Positions 53,646 to 63,283 of a stretch of 64,000 bases of DNA are shown piece by piece. The stretch comes from Haloferula luteola (GTDB taxonomy: Bacteria > Verrucomicrobiota > Verrucomicrobiia > Verrucomicrobiales > Akkermansiaceae). The DNA lies in NCBI RefSeq assembly GCF_014201715.1, contig NZ_JACHFD010000018.1:1-64000 (forward strand). Reading direction: 5' to 3'. Within the stretch, counting starts at the first letter, position 1; each line of letters starts with the position of its first letter. The notes beneath the pieces were generated by a model that did no database searches, was not told the origin of the DNA, and was given only the letters and a program-made list of their open reading frames with translations. Position numbers and translations under genes: made by a program.

Positions 53646-55157
53646 TCAGATCGTCTTCTTCTCAAGGAGGAAATCAATCAACGCCTCACGAGCGGCAATC
53701 GATGTCATTTCCCGCTTGGATTCCGGCCGTTCGAGGATCTCCAAAGTCCGCATCAGGCTTCGTCCGCCGGATTGCGCATCATAGGAATTCATGGCAATGC
53801 CGTAGCGTCGGCTGGGGTCGAGCGGTTGACCTTCATGCAGAATCGCCACCGGTTTGCGATCGCTTCCCCGCTGGACTTCCAATGGCCAAAGGGCCCGGTC
53901 ACTGCGGAACTCACCCTCCGCTACCACCTCTAAGATCTCCGCGGGCGTCAATTGCGCCGTCACGAGAAGATTCTCGTAGGGCAACCATTCCCAACAATCC
54001 GCCACCGTCTTCATTCCAGGCTCGATTTCACCGGTCCCGAATGAGCCGTGAAAGACCGCGTCGATCGGCTTGCCCGCCTTGGTCAAAGCGTCGGAAAACG
54101 CCATACAAAGCACCGTCACCAACGAACGCTTGCCCGTTTCCGGGAGGGGACTCGTCACCTCGCAAACCTCCCGCGCCAAATGCTCCGCCGATTCCTTCAA
54201 CTCCGGCTGTGCCGTCTCCATCACGGCCGGATCCAGCGCAAATCGAGAATCCATGAGCACCGTGAAGGCCCGCTTGTTCACCAGCTTGTGCGTTTCCAAA
54301 TCAAACGCGAGGTCCACCCGGCCACAATGAATCCCAAAATAATTCGCCTGACTGCACAGCACGTCTCCCACCCGGAAGGAAGGCTCATCGCGATGACTGT
54401 GTCCCGCCAAATACACATCCACTTCAGGCACCGCCTTCAGCATCTCCCGAATCGGATTCGCAAAATCGTCCTCAAATCGCCATCCCATATGCCCCAGAGC
54501 CACCACCGCATCCACCTTCTGGGCCCTCAGTTCCGCAACACTTTGCTTCAACGAAGCCGTCGGATCAGAAACTCCCACCCCATCCAATGTTTCCGGAGCC
54601 AACCAAAAGGGCATGCCGGGCGTCGTCACCCCCACCAATCCAATTCGGAATCCTCCCACTTCCTTGATCAACCACGGCTTCACCTTGCGCCACGGCCCCG
54701 GGGCGTCATCTCCCGACCGACCGTCCGCACTCAAATTCCCCGTCAGTACCGCGGGAGTGGACCGGTCCAACGCACCTTCAATCACTCCCCGGCCCCAATC
54801 CAGATCATGATTTCCAATCACCCAAGCGTCGTAGCCCAAGCGATTGAACAGATCGATCATCACCACTCCGTCGGTTTCCAATCCCACCGCCGTGCCCTGA
54901 TAGACATCGCCAATGTCCACCAACAGCGAATCCGGATTCTGGCGTCTCCACTCGCGAATCTGCGACGCACACCTCGCCAACCCTCCCACGTCCCCGATGT
55001 CATCGTACGTTTGGGTGGGCTCAATGTGCCCGTGGAGGTCCGTGGTGAAGCAAAGAGAGATCGTTTTGACACGACGCGATTCGCCAGCCAACCCAAGCAC
55101 GGTAGAGCCCAGCCAGGCTCCACCGGTCATCATCCAATTCCGCCGGGAGAGATTCAT
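53646..55157 (-). CDS. 5'-nucleotidase/UshA-like metallophosphatase
   Basis: The ATG of MNLSRRNWMMTGGAWLG starts a Tat-like export signal; an earlier ATG five codons upstream is possible. The 503-residue protein has the metallophosphatase motifs 'CFTTDLHGHIEPTQ', 'LVDIGDVYQGT', 'VIGNHDLDWG', 'ALGHMGW' and 'YLAGHSHRDEPS'. A 5'-nucleotidase C-terminal domain follows with 'CMAFSDALTKAG', 'VADCWEWLPYENLLVT' and 'NSYDAQSGGRSLM'. It likely hydrolyses nucleotides or related phosphates in the periplasm. It lies upstream of the pectate lyase on the same strand. Confidence 0.88.
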   Translation of the reverse strand: MNLSRRNWMMTGGAWLGSTVLGLAGESRRVKTISLCFTTDLHGHIEPTQTYDDIGDVGGLARCASQIREWRRQNPDSLLVDIGDVYQGTAVGLETDGVVMIDLFNRLGYDAWVIGNHDLDWGRGVIEGALDRSTPAVLTGNLSADGRSGDDAPGPWRKVKPWLIKEVGGFRIGLVGVTTPGMPFWLAPETLDGVGVSDPTASLKQSVAELRAQKVDAVVALGHMGWRFEDDFANPIREMLKAVPEVDVYLAGHSHRDEPSFRVGDVLCSQANYFGIHCGRVDLAFDLETHKLVNKRAFTVLMDSRFALDPAVMETAQPELKESAEHLAREVCEVTSPLPETGKRSLVTVLCMAFSDALTKAGKPIDAVFHGSFGTGEIEPGMKTVADCWEWLPYENLLVTAQLTPAEILEVVAEGEFRSDRALWPLEVQRGSDRKPVAILHEGQPLDPSRRYGIAMNSYDAQSGGRSLMRTLEILERPESKREMTSIAAREALIDFLLEKKTI

Positions 55158-55220
55158 ACCGCCCGCCAGCATCTCCCGTTCCGATGCAGAATCAAGTGAT
55201 CGATTCGTAGCGATTCAGCC

Positions 55221-58200
55221 TCAAACGGTTTTTCGCGATGCCAACCGACGGATATCCTCCAGCAAAACGTAAACACAGGGGACAAGGAACAGCGTGATCA
55301 CCGTCGCAAACAGGATCCCAAATCCCAGCGAAACCGCCATCGGCACCAAAAATCGCGCCTGCACATCGGTCTCCGTGAGCATCGGCATTAATCCCGCAAA
55401 GGTCGTCAGCGACGTCAGCAGGATCGCCCGGAATCGCCTCGCGCCAGCTTTGCGCGCCGCTTCGACCACCGAGCCCTCTTCATCGCGATGCCGATTCACG
55501 AAATCGACCAACACCAGCGAATCGTTCACCACCACTCCGGCCAAGGCCACCAACCCGCACATCGACATGATCGACAAGTTCATGCCCAACAGCAGGTGCC
55601 CCCCAATGGCCCCAATCAATCCGAAGGGAATCACCGACATGATGATCAACGGTTGCCAATAGGATTTCAGCGGCACCGCAATCAACACATACATCATCAC
55701 CAGGGCTCCCAAGAACCCGATGCCCATTTCCCGCACGCTGTCGGACTGATCCTTCTGCTCCCCTTCCTGCTGGTAGCGGACTCCAGGAAACTTTTGCGGC
55801 AGCGCATCCAAAACCTTCGGCAAAAACGTGCTCATCACCTCGTTCGCATTCGTCGCCCCTTCCACATCGGCCGTCACCTTGATCGATCGCTGTCGGTCCG
55901 TGCGATTGATCACCGCAGGCCCTCGCCCGAATTCGTAGTCCACGACCTGCGGCAAAGGAATCTCCGCGCCGCTCGCCGTGCGGATCCGCATCGTTTCGAG
56001 CGACTCCAGACGCCGCCGGTCATCCTGCGGGTATCGGACCATCACCTTCACCTCATCGCGGCCACGCTGGAGCCTCTGAACCTCATTGCCATAAAACGCA
56101 TCCCGGACCTGAGAAGCCACATCGTCCAGCCGCAGCCCCAATGCCTTGCCCTGGGGAGTCAAGCGGATCAGCCGCAGCTCATCCTTGCCCGCCCGGTTGG
56201 AGTCGGAGATATCGATCACCCCGGCGTACTCATCCAACTCCTTCTTCACCCAATCCGTCGCCTCGCGGAGCCGCTGCAGATCCGGTCCCACCAAATTGAA
56301 ATCAAAAGCCTCCCCACCGCCTGCTGTCTCCGCCTTGAACGAGATCTCCTCCAACCCCGGAAGGTCGCCGGCCTTTTTCCGCCAGGCATCAATGAAGTCC
56401 TGGCCCGTCACCGATCGTCCGGCCGCTGGCGACATCTCCAAAGTCACCTCTCCAAGGTGGGTCGCTTTGGGGGGGCCATTCGGGTTGAACCCTGTTTGGA
56501 ACGGCTGCGTTCCAGAGGAGGCAAGAAGGTGACGCAACACCGGTTCCCCCGCATTGTTCCTCAGCTCCTGTCCCACCTCGATCGCCGCCTGCTCCAGTTT
56601 CTTCGCAATCTCCTGAGTCGCAGAAAACGGAGCCCCTTGCGGCAGTTCAAACTTTGCGGAAAGAATGTCTCCTTCGACTTCCGGGAAGAAAATGAACTTC
56701 ACGTGCCCACCCGCCACAAATCCGATGGAAGCCACCAACAAACCGATGAAAGCCGAGGCGGTCACAATGCGCCACCGCAAACACAGCTCCAGCGCCGGCG
56801 TGTAGACTCGAACCACAAACTTCTCCAGGCCCCCGGCCACCCAACGTTGGAGCCGGAAAATCGGATTGCGTGGGCGCTCCTTTTGATGAGGCGCCAAGAG
56901 CGCAAGGTGCGCCGGCAAAACAAACTTCGATTGCAAGAGGGAGAACGCCAGCGTCGGGATGACCACCAGCGGGATGTTCGGCCAAATCTTCCCCGACACC
57001 CCGCTCAACCCAAGCATAGGGGTGAACGCCGCCATCGTCGTCAACACGCCGAAAATCACCACCGTGCTCACCTCATGCGTGCCTTCATACGCTGCCAGTC
57101 GGGGGTGCTCACCGGCTTGAATCCGCGAATACACATTCTCCCCCGTCACAATGGCGTCATCGACCACAATCCCCAGCACCAGAATGAAGGAGAACAGGGA
57201 GATCATGTTGATCGAAATCCCGAAAATCGGCATCATCCAGATACCCCCTGCAAACGACACCGGGATTCCCAGCGCCACCAAAAGCGCCAAAGAAGGACGC
57301 AAAAACAGGGCGAGCACCAGCAAGACCAAGCAAAGGCCATTCACCGCATTGCGCTGCAACAGCTCAAGACGCCCGCGCAGGTAGGAGCTTTGATCATTCC
57401 ACACCGCGACCTTGACCCCTTCCGGCACCCGCGAGCTCGAGTGCTCAACATAGTCCCGCACCAACCGCGCCAGCGCCAGCGTGTCCTCCTCTCCGACACG
57501 GTAAACATTCACCAATACCGCCGGCTTGCCGTCGAACTGCGCGGACAAGTCCACATCCTCGAAACCATCCCGCACCACCGCCACGTCTTCCAACAGCACT
57601 TCCGAACCATCCGGTCGGGTCGCCACGGGAATCGTCCGAAATTCGTTCGCCGTGTATCGCTTGCCCAGAGCTCGCACAATCAACTCCCCACCTTCCGTCC
57701 GGATCGATCCCCCGGGCAAATCGACAGACGTCCTTCTTACCGCCGCCGCGATTTGCTGGTGCGATAAACCCAACTCGCGCAGTCGATCCTCCGAAACCTC
57801 GATCGACAGCTCATAGTCACGAGTTCCTGCAATCGACACCTGCGAAATTCTCGGAGCTCCCCGCAAAAAACTCGCCACCACATCGCTCACACTCCGCATG
57901 CCCGCACCCTCATACGTGAGCAAATCATCACGAATGCCCTCGGCCAAACGCGTCAACGTCATCTCATCCACATCGCGATCGGTGGTGATCGCCAAGCTCA
58001 TCACCGGGTTCTTGATGAGAATTTCCTCCAAAACGGGCTTCTCCGCCTCTTCCGGGAAATTGTCGATCGCATCCACCCGGCTCTTCACATCGTCCATCAC
58101 CTCGCGGACGTCGTATCCCGTCTCCACCTCGATCGTGACCACCCCCATGTTCTGAGTGGCCGTCGATCGCAGCTTCTTGATCCCCGTCAGGTCCGCCACG

Positions 58201-58412
58201 GCTTCCTCCACCGGCACACACACCCCCCGCTCCACCTCTTCCGGCGTCGCATTCGGATAGGGCACTTGAACCGCGATCGCATCGATCGAGGTCTCCGGGA
58301 AAATCTCCTTCCTCAGCTTGAACCAGGTCGACATGCCGACCAGCACCAGCGCGAGCATCAGGAAATTGCCCGCGACATGGTTCTCACTGAACCATTTGAT
58401 GGCGTTTTTCAT
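55221..58412 (-). CDS. RND efflux permease
   Basis: A 1063-residue inner membrane transporter with the RND layout: one N-terminal helix, a large periplasmic loop ('VQVPYPNATPEEVERGVCVP', 'RSTATQNMGVVTIEVE'), a block of six helices including 'VLGIVVDDAIVTGENVY', a second loop, and a second block with 'GLVALAGVVVNDSLVLVDF'. The charged residues in the fourth helix that carry protons (DD) are present. It is of the hydrophobe/amphiphile type. Its ATG overlaps the adaptor stop (ATGA). It is the last gene of the tetR-outer membrane factor-adaptor-permease operon. Confidence 0.95.
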   Translation of the reverse strand: MKNAIKWFSENHVAGNFLMLALVLVGMSTWFKLRKEIFPETSIDAIAVQVPYPNATPEEVERGVCVPVEEAVADLTGIKKLRSTATQNMGVVTIEVETGYDVREVMDDVKSRVDAIDNFPEEAEKPVLEEILIKNPVMSLAITTDRDVDEMTLTRLAEGIRDDLLTYEGAGMRSVSDVVASFLRGAPRISQVSIAGTRDYELSIEVSEDRLRELGLSHQQIAAAVRRTSVDLPGGSIRTEGGELIVRALGKRYTANEFRTIPVATRPDGSEVLLEDVAVVRDGFEDVDLSAQFDGKPAVLVNVYRVGEEDTLALARLVRDYVEHSSSRVPEGVKVAVWNDQSSYLRGRLELLQRNAVNGLCLVLLVLALFLRPSLALLVALGIPVSFAGGIWMMPIFGISINMISLFSFILVLGIVVDDAIVTGENVYSRIQAGEHPRLAAYEGTHEVSTVVIFGVLTTMAAFTPMLGLSGVSGKIWPNIPLVVIPTLAFSLLQSKFVLPAHLALLAPHQKERPRNPIFRLQRWVAGGLEKFVVRVYTPALELCLRWRIVTASAFIGLLVASIGFVAGGHVKFIFFPEVEGDILSAKFELPQGAPFSATQEIAKKLEQAAIEVGQELRNNAGEPVLRHLLASSGTQPFQTGFNPNGPPKATHLGEVTLEMSPAAGRSVTGQDFIDAWRKKAGDLPGLEEISFKAETAGGGEAFDFNLVGPDLQRLREATDWVKKELDEYAGVIDISDSNRAGKDELRLIRLTPQGKALGLRLDDVASQVRDAFYGNEVQRLQRGRDEVKVMVRYPQDDRRRLESLETMRIRTASGAEIPLPQVVDYEFGRGPAVINRTDRQRSIKVTADVEGATNANEVMSTFLPKVLDALPQKFPGVRYQQEGEQKDQSDSVREMGIGFLGALVMMYVLIAVPLKSYWQPLIIMSVIPFGLIGAIGGHLLLGMNLSIMSMCGLVALAGVVVNDSLVLVDFVNRHRDEEGSVVEAARKAGARRFRAILLTSLTTFAGLMPMLTETDVQARFLVPMAVSLGFGILFATVITLFLVPCVYVLLEDIRRLASRKTV

Positions 58413-59584
58413 TCTCCAGCCTCCTCCGCTTCTCGAACCTCGGTCCCTTCCACCGGAGTGCTCATCCGGGTCAACAGCAGCCGATCTCCGGGTTCAAAAT
58501 CCGCCCGTACCACCACGGTATCCCGCGTCGTCCAGAGTTCTTCAACTCTCAGCCGGGCCAAGCGGCCTTCCCGCACGACCCAGATTTCATCCAGGCCACG
58601 AATCGTCGAGCGCGGCACCTCCACGGCGCCCTCGATCGGCTTCCCAGGGAACTTCGCGTCCACAAACAACCCCACCGGTGGATACCCTCCCTCGTTGGCC
58701 TCCACCTTCGCCACCGCCTGCCCCGTCAAAGTGGTCCGGTCCACCTCACCGGACACCCGCACCAGCTGCGCAGGCCATGTTTGGCGATCCCCGCCCAACA
58801 TCGAGCTCACCTCAAATTTGGGATGCTCACCCGATTCAATGAACCCGAAATCTCGCAATGGAAATGCCAGAGTGACCTCCAGATCCGCATCCGCATAGAG
58901 CTCAGCCACGGCGGATCCCGGCGACAAAATTGCCCCCACTTCCGCGGATCCACTGCGCACCCGCCCCCCAAAAGGCGCTCGGATTTCCGTCCGCTCGACA
59001 TCCCGACCCGCCCGCTCCACTTCCGCCGTCGCCGATGCCACCTTCTCCCGAGCACTGGCAATCTGCGGCTCCCGGAGCGTCAACGCCGACGGCTCTCCCC
59101 GACCCAGCTTCTCCCAATCCCGCCGCGCTTGCTCGCCGCGGGCTTGCTCCGTTTCCAGCGAGAGACCCGCGTCCGCCAGGGCCGACTCCGCAGCAGCCAA
59201 TCGCGCCCGCAAATCCTCCGATTCAATTCTCACCAACACCTCACCTTCCGCAACCCGGCCCCCCGCAATCAGCTGATCCGATATCCATTCCACCCGGCCG
59301 CTCACTTGCGCTGCCAATTTCACCTCTCGACGGCTCTCGATCACCCCCTCGCTTTCCAGCTCTGGAATGACCTGGCGAACCTCGATCGCCTGGGTCCGCA
59401 CTGCCGGAATCGGCCGCTCCGTCACCACCGTCTCCGGCTTCTCCCGGTTCAGGAACATCATCACCCCAAACAGGAAGCACAGCACTATCACGACCAGCGC
59501 GATCAGGAAGGAAAACACAGCACGGATCGCCTCCCGGCGGTGCCGTTCCTCTCCAACAACATCTTCATCAGAAAACTCAGTCAT
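58409..59584 (-). CDS. RND periplasmic adaptor (membrane fusion protein)
   Basis: The ATG of MTEFSDEDVVGEER gives 391 residues; the longer TTG version would overlap the upstream gene. One membrane helix at about 23-42 ('FSFLIALVVIVLCFLFGVMM') is followed by the HlyD/AcrA pattern: 'VKLAAQVSGRVEWISDQLIAG', given here to its glycine, the coiled-coil hairpin rich in 'LAAAESALADAG', and 'IRAPFGGRVRSGSAEVGAIL' returning to the lipoyl half. It links the permease to the outer membrane factor. Confidence 0.92.
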   Translation of the reverse strand: MTEFSDEDVVGEERHRREAIRAVFSFLIALVVIVLCFLFGVMMFLNREKPETVVTERPIPAVRTQAIEVRQVIPELESEGVIESRREVKLAAQVSGRVEWISDQLIAGGRVAEGEVLVRIESEDLRARLAAAESALADAGLSLETEQARGEQARRDWEKLGRGEPSALTLREPQIASAREKVASATAEVERAGRDVERTEIRAPFGGRVRSGSAEVGAILSPGSAVAELYADADLEVTLAFPLRDFGFIESGEHPKFEVSSMLGGDRQTWPAQLVRVSGEVDRTTLTGQAVAKVEANEGGYPPVGLFVDAKFPGKPIEGAVEVPRSTIRGLDEIWVVREGRLARLRVEELWTTRDTVVVRADFEPGDRLLLTRMSTPVEGTEVREAEEAGE

Positions 59585-59588
59585 GGCA

Positions 59589-61013
59589 TCAAAGTCGATA
59601 ATCGCCTCCAAGGGCAAGGTGCAGGGTCACCCGGTTGTCGAGCCGGAGGCGGCGAAGCGTCAAATGCTGGGAAGCCAGCTCAATGCGGCGACTTTGGGCC
59701 TGCAAAAGCGTCAGCACATCACCCGCCCCTCCAGCGAAATCTTGTTGCGCGGAGTCGGCCCCTTCGATCGCCAGCTTCAGGGCCTCGCCGACCGAACCTT
59801 CCCGCTCAGCCAAAAACTGGTCGGCCGCCAGGGCCATCTCCACCTCGCCAAATGCATTCAGCACCACCTGCTGAAGATTCGCCAAGGCCTCTTTCTCCTC
59901 CGCCGTGCGGATCTCCTCCTGCGCCCGCAATTGCCCTCCCGCCAAAATAGGCTGCGCCAAACGCCCTCCCAACGACCACACCCCAAAATCACTGTCGAAG
60001 ATATTCCGCAGCTCGTTGGTCGTGGTCCCTGCCGAAGCCGTGAGCGGGAAACTGGGATAATAGGCCAACTTCGCCTCCGTTCGACGCTTCCCCGCTGCGG
60101 CCAGTTGCCGCTCCGCAGCCAACAGATCCGGACGTCGCATCAACAGCTCCGAGGGCAATCCCGCCGGAGGGTGGGCAGGCACCTCCGGAAGCTTGGCAGA
60201 TCCACTCAGCTCCGCAGAGGGATAGCGCCCCAGTAAAATCTCCAGCTGCCTCCGTGCTTGATCCGCCTCGCCCTTTCGCTGCTGCAGGGTCGCTTCCGCC
60301 GTCGCCACATCCGTCTGCGCCAAGCGAACCTGAGAACCACTCGCACCCGTGTCTGAATCGGCCGTTTGAAACCTTCCAAAGATCAACTCGGCATTGTCTT
60401 TGCGGATTTTCACCGCCTGCTCTGCCAGCACGATCTGCTCGTTGGACTCTGCGAGAGCCAGCCAAGCCCGGCTCACCTGCGCTGCCAGCGACGCACGCGC
60501 CGCTCGATAAAGTTCACCCTGCGCCTGCAAATCCGCCAATGCCGCCTGCTCTCCAGCGCGCACCTTGCCCCACAGATCAATCTCCCAGCTCAACGAAAGC
60601 GAGGCCCCATAGCTCTCAGAAATCGAAGACAGCACTCCGCTGCTCCCAGTCCCACTGATCGGGAGCCCAATGAAATTCTGTTTCTGCCGATTCCCCTGCA
60701 GCGCGGCATTCAACTGAGGGCGAGCGGCAGCCCCCGCTCCCCGCGCCGCGGCCACCGCACGATCCACCCGCGCCGCGGAAGCCTTCAGGTCCGGATTGGC
60801 ACCGTAGGCCTCCGCCACCAATCGGTGCAAACTCCGTCCACCCAGCCGATCCACCCAGCGGTCATCAATGCCCGCCTTACCCTGCCGCTGATTCGACCAA
60901 CTCCCAGGAGCTGCTCCTGCTTCGCCCATGCGATTCGGAGCCGGAAGGACCGAACAGCCCACCAACATCCCCGAACCAGCACTCACAAGGCCAAACGCCA
61001 AAAATCGATTCAT
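59589..61013 (-). CDS. Outer membrane efflux lipoprotein, OprM/NodT type
   Basis: A 474-residue TolC-family protein with a lipoprotein signal (MNRFLAFGLVSAGSGMLVGC). It includes 'LGGRSLHRLVAEAYGANPDL' and 'LSLSWEIDLWGKVR', two long helical stretches, and 'PAGLPSELLMRRPDLLAAER', a typical NodT-family motif. The second half repeats the first with 'GVWSLGGRLAQPILAGGQL'. It forms the outer membrane channel of the tripartite pump. The adaptor gene starts four bases after its stop. Confidence 0.93.
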   Translation of the reverse strand: MNRFLAFGLVSAGSGMLVGCSVLPAPNRMGEAGAAPGSWSNQRQGKAGIDDRWVDRLGGRSLHRLVAEAYGANPDLKASAARVDRAVAAARGAGAAARPQLNAALQGNRQKQNFIGLPISGTGSSGVLSSISESYGASLSLSWEIDLWGKVRAGEQAALADLQAQGELYRAARASLAAQVSRAWLALAESNEQIVLAEQAVKIRKDNAELIFGRFQTADSDTGASGSQVRLAQTDVATAEATLQQRKGEADQARRQLEILLGRYPSAELSGSAKLPEVPAHPPAGLPSELLMRRPDLLAAERQLAAAGKRRTEAKLAYYPSFPLTASAGTTTNELRNIFDSDFGVWSLGGRLAQPILAGGQLRAQEEIRTAEEKEALANLQQVVLNAFGEVEMALAADQFLAEREGSVGEALKLAIEGADSAQQDFAGGAGDVLTLLQAQSRRIELASQHLTLRRLRLDNRVTLHLALGGDYRL

Positions 61014-61019
61014 TCGAAA

Positions 61020-61760
61020 TCAGAAAAGAAATTCACTCTGAGGAATTTCCGGATTTTTTTCCGAATCTTCCAAATCTGAAACATCCATTTCAATCGGAGC
61101 TTGAGGAACCCACTGGCGCATCCCGGCCGCCGCAAACTTCACAAATCGTGAAAGCGTCAATTCCATCGAAGGAGCGCCCGAAACACCGCCAGTGAGTCGA
61201 TGCAACATCTCCCCGTTCGCCATCGCATGAACCATGCTCCCTGCCATGAAGTGGCCTCTCCACACCAAATCATCTTCCGCAACCCCTGGAAGAACCCTTT
61301 CAAAGGCCCGCTTGAAACGCTGACTCACCAATTGAAACTGCAGTTCCAGGCTCTTGGGCATTTGCCCGTAATGATCTCCCATCAATCGACCAATCAATCG
61401 CAGACACAGCTTTTCCGAGAGCTCACTCCGCCTCACCTGCGTCAAAAAGGGGCGCACAAAGGCCTCAATCACATCCTCCAGCGGCACCATCTTCCCCGGC
61501 ACTCGCCGCTCCAGTTCATCCAGCCGCGCCAGGCGCTCTTCATTGATCGGCGTGATATATCGCTCAATCACCTTCTCCACCAATCCTTCGCGACTTCCAA
61601 AGTGATAGTTCACCGCAGCGACGTTCGCCCCCGCTTTCTCCGTCACGTCTCGCACCGCTACCCGATCGAATCCGTTTAAAGCAAACAGTTCCTGGGCTGC
61701 TTCCAACAAACGTTGGCGCGTAGCAATGCCACTTTCAATTTTGGTCACGGCCGCCTTCAC
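61020..61760 (-). CDS. TetR-family repressor of the efflux operon
   Basis: The 246-residue protein starts with GTG. Its N-terminal helix-turn-helix ('TRQRLLEAAQELFALNGFDR', 'VRDVTEKAGANVAAVNYHFG') is typical of the TetR family, and the C-terminal helical domain should bind an inducer. Being the first gene of the pump operon and only six bases from the outer membrane factor gene, it probably represses its own operon. Palindromic sequences upstream could be its operator. Confidence 0.92.
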   Translation of the reverse strand: MKAAVTKIESGIATRQRLLEAAQELFALNGFDRVAVRDVTEKAGANVAAVNYHFGSREGLVEKVIERYITPINEERLARLDELERRVPGKMVPLEDVIEAFVRPFLTQVRRSELSEKLCLRLIGRLMGDHYGQMPKSLELQFQLVSQRFKRAFERVLPGVAEDDLVWRGHFMAGSMVHAMANGEMLHRLTGGVSGAPSMELTLSRFVKFAAAGMRQWVPQAPIEMDVSDLEDSEKNPEIPQSEFLF

Positions 61761-61770
61761 GCCGCGAAAC

Positions 61771-61802
61771 TGACAACCCCAACAAAAGTGTCAAACATTT
61801 GA
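61771..61802 (-). promoter_or_regulatory. Candidate TetR operator and -35 element upstream of efflux operon
   Basis: TGACA at 61771-61775 and TGTCA at 61789-61793 form an inverted repeat with a 13-base spacer, and TCAAACATTTGA at 61791-61802 contains TCAAA/TTTGA. On the minus strand 61794-61789 reads TTGACA, a perfect -35 hexamer, but no matching -10 is evident. The short arms could occur by chance. Confidence 0.35.
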
Positions 61803-61987
61803 TTTAACCCATCCCTTGATTCAAATATCCTCTCGAGGAGCATCAGAGGCAGTGCCCACCCAACCTGATGGGATGAATGCCCGCAAGGACTTTGCTTGAT
61901 CGAATGCGGAAGAAATCGACGTTTTGGGAATACTTCTGCGTTTGCGCACTCATAAGACCGTTTCTCTCCACCTTTCCCATCCCATCG

Positions 61988-63268
61988 ATGAAACCGAATG
62001 CTCCTTGGATTGCCTCTGTCGTTGTCGCTGGCGGTGTCGCCTTCTTCGCAGGTCGCGCCACTTCGCCCTCCTCTCCCGCCCAAGGTGCTGAACAAGGATC
62101 CGCGGCCGGCACCCTTGAGTCCTCTCGCTCGGGGCGACTCGACAGCTCCGGATTGGCAGGAGGCACCGATTCCAAACGCAGTGATCGCGGAGCCACCGAT
62201 GATCCGGAGACCTGGGACGTGCTCACCGATGAAATGGACCGGATCATCCGCAATGGAGACCCACTCGCCCGGGTGCAGGCATGGCTCGATTTCGTGAATA
62301 CGCTCGACCGCGACCAGTTTGAAAATGTCGTCGCTCAGTTTCGCGAAAAGGGTTTCACCCGTGAAAACATGGCGGAGTATGAAATGCTCCTGACCGCGTG
62401 GGCCAAGGTCGATCCCATCACCGCTCTGAACTACGCCACCGCGAACATTGAGAACCCCTACGCTCGCAACACCATCCTCTCGACCTGGGCAACGAGCGAT
62501 CCTCAAGGGGCGATTGCCTGGGCACGCGCGAGCCACGAAGGCGACGGCGTCAATCCATTCATGGTGGGAGTGATTCGCGGTATCGCCTCCAACGACCCCA
62601 CGCTGGCGAGCCAGCTTATGGCCGAAATGCCCTACTCCAGAGAACGCGGAGAAGCCCTGGCATCCATCCTTCCTCACATGCTTTCTCAAGGCACCGATGT
62701 GGCCAAGGCCTGGGTCGAAACGATCGGCGACGAGCGCCTGCGCGATGGCGCAGTGCGCCGCCTGGCCGATGAGATGATGCGGAGCAATCCCTCCGAAGCC
62801 GCCCAATGGTTGGCCGATCATCCCGGTAATGAATCCGGCCGCGGCATCGACGACGCCCTCACCGCCTGGGCGAACACCAATCGCGACGAGGCCGTGCGCT
62901 TTTACGAAACGCTCCCCACCGGAGAGATGCGCAGCAATGCCCTCCGCGGGTTGACCAATCAGCTCGCCTCAGAAGACCCGGCGGCCGCCGCTCAGTTCCT
63001 CGACCAGCACGCAGCCGACGCCGATGACCGGGTGTATCAACAATTCGTCTGGAACTCGTTCCGCAGCGCTCCCGAACTATCCGCGAACTACATTTCGCGA
63101 ATGACAGACGCCCGCCAACAGGACCGCATGTATCGCCGCATGCTGGAAGGTTGGATGCGCCGTGATTTCAATGCCGCTACCCAGTGGATGACGTCCAATG
63201 ATCTCCCCTCCGGCGTGGTCGATCACATGAACGAGCGAATTCGCGAATTTCAGGAAAACCAGCAATGA
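61988..63268 (+). CDS. Exported helical-repeat protein
   Basis: The ATG of MKPNAPWIASVVVAGGVAFF begins a 426-residue product with an N-terminal signal anchor, then a low-complexity linker, then about eight helical repeats with the theme 'WAKVDPITALNYA', 'WATSDPQGAIAWAR', 'SNPSEAAQWLADHPG' and 'RDFNAATQWMTSND'. These match the repeats in the ECF sigma fusion and its coupled partner at 24-27 kb. It is divergent from the tetR gene. The repeats recall TPR/HEAT-like solenoids, and function is unknown. Confidence 0.7.
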   Translation: MKPNAPWIASVVVAGGVAFFAGRATSPSSPAQGAEQGSAAGTLESSRSGRLDSSGLAGGTDSKRSDRGATDDPETWDVLTDEMDRIIRNGDPLARVQAWLDFVNTLDRDQFENVVAQFREKGFTRENMAEYEMLLTAWAKVDPITALNYATANIENPYARNTILSTWATSDPQGAIAWARASHEGDGVNPFMVGVIRGIASNDPTLASQLMAEMPYSRERGEALASILPHMLSQGTDVAKAWVETIGDERLRDGAVRRLADEMMRSNPSEAAQWLADHPGNESGRGIDDALTAWANTNRDEAVRFYETLPTGEMRSNALRGLTNQLASEDPAAAAQFLDQHAADADDRVYQQFVWNSFRSAPELSANYISRMTDARQQDRMYRRMLEGWMRRDFNAATQWMTSNDLPSGVVDHMNERIREFQENQQ

Positions 63269-63283
63269 TTCCACCTCGGGCGC

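Noticed and set aside
55488-57767. 759-residue open frame antisense to the RND permease
   Set aside because: Composition is histidine/arginine-rich and it lies entirely within a well-supported gene on the other strand.
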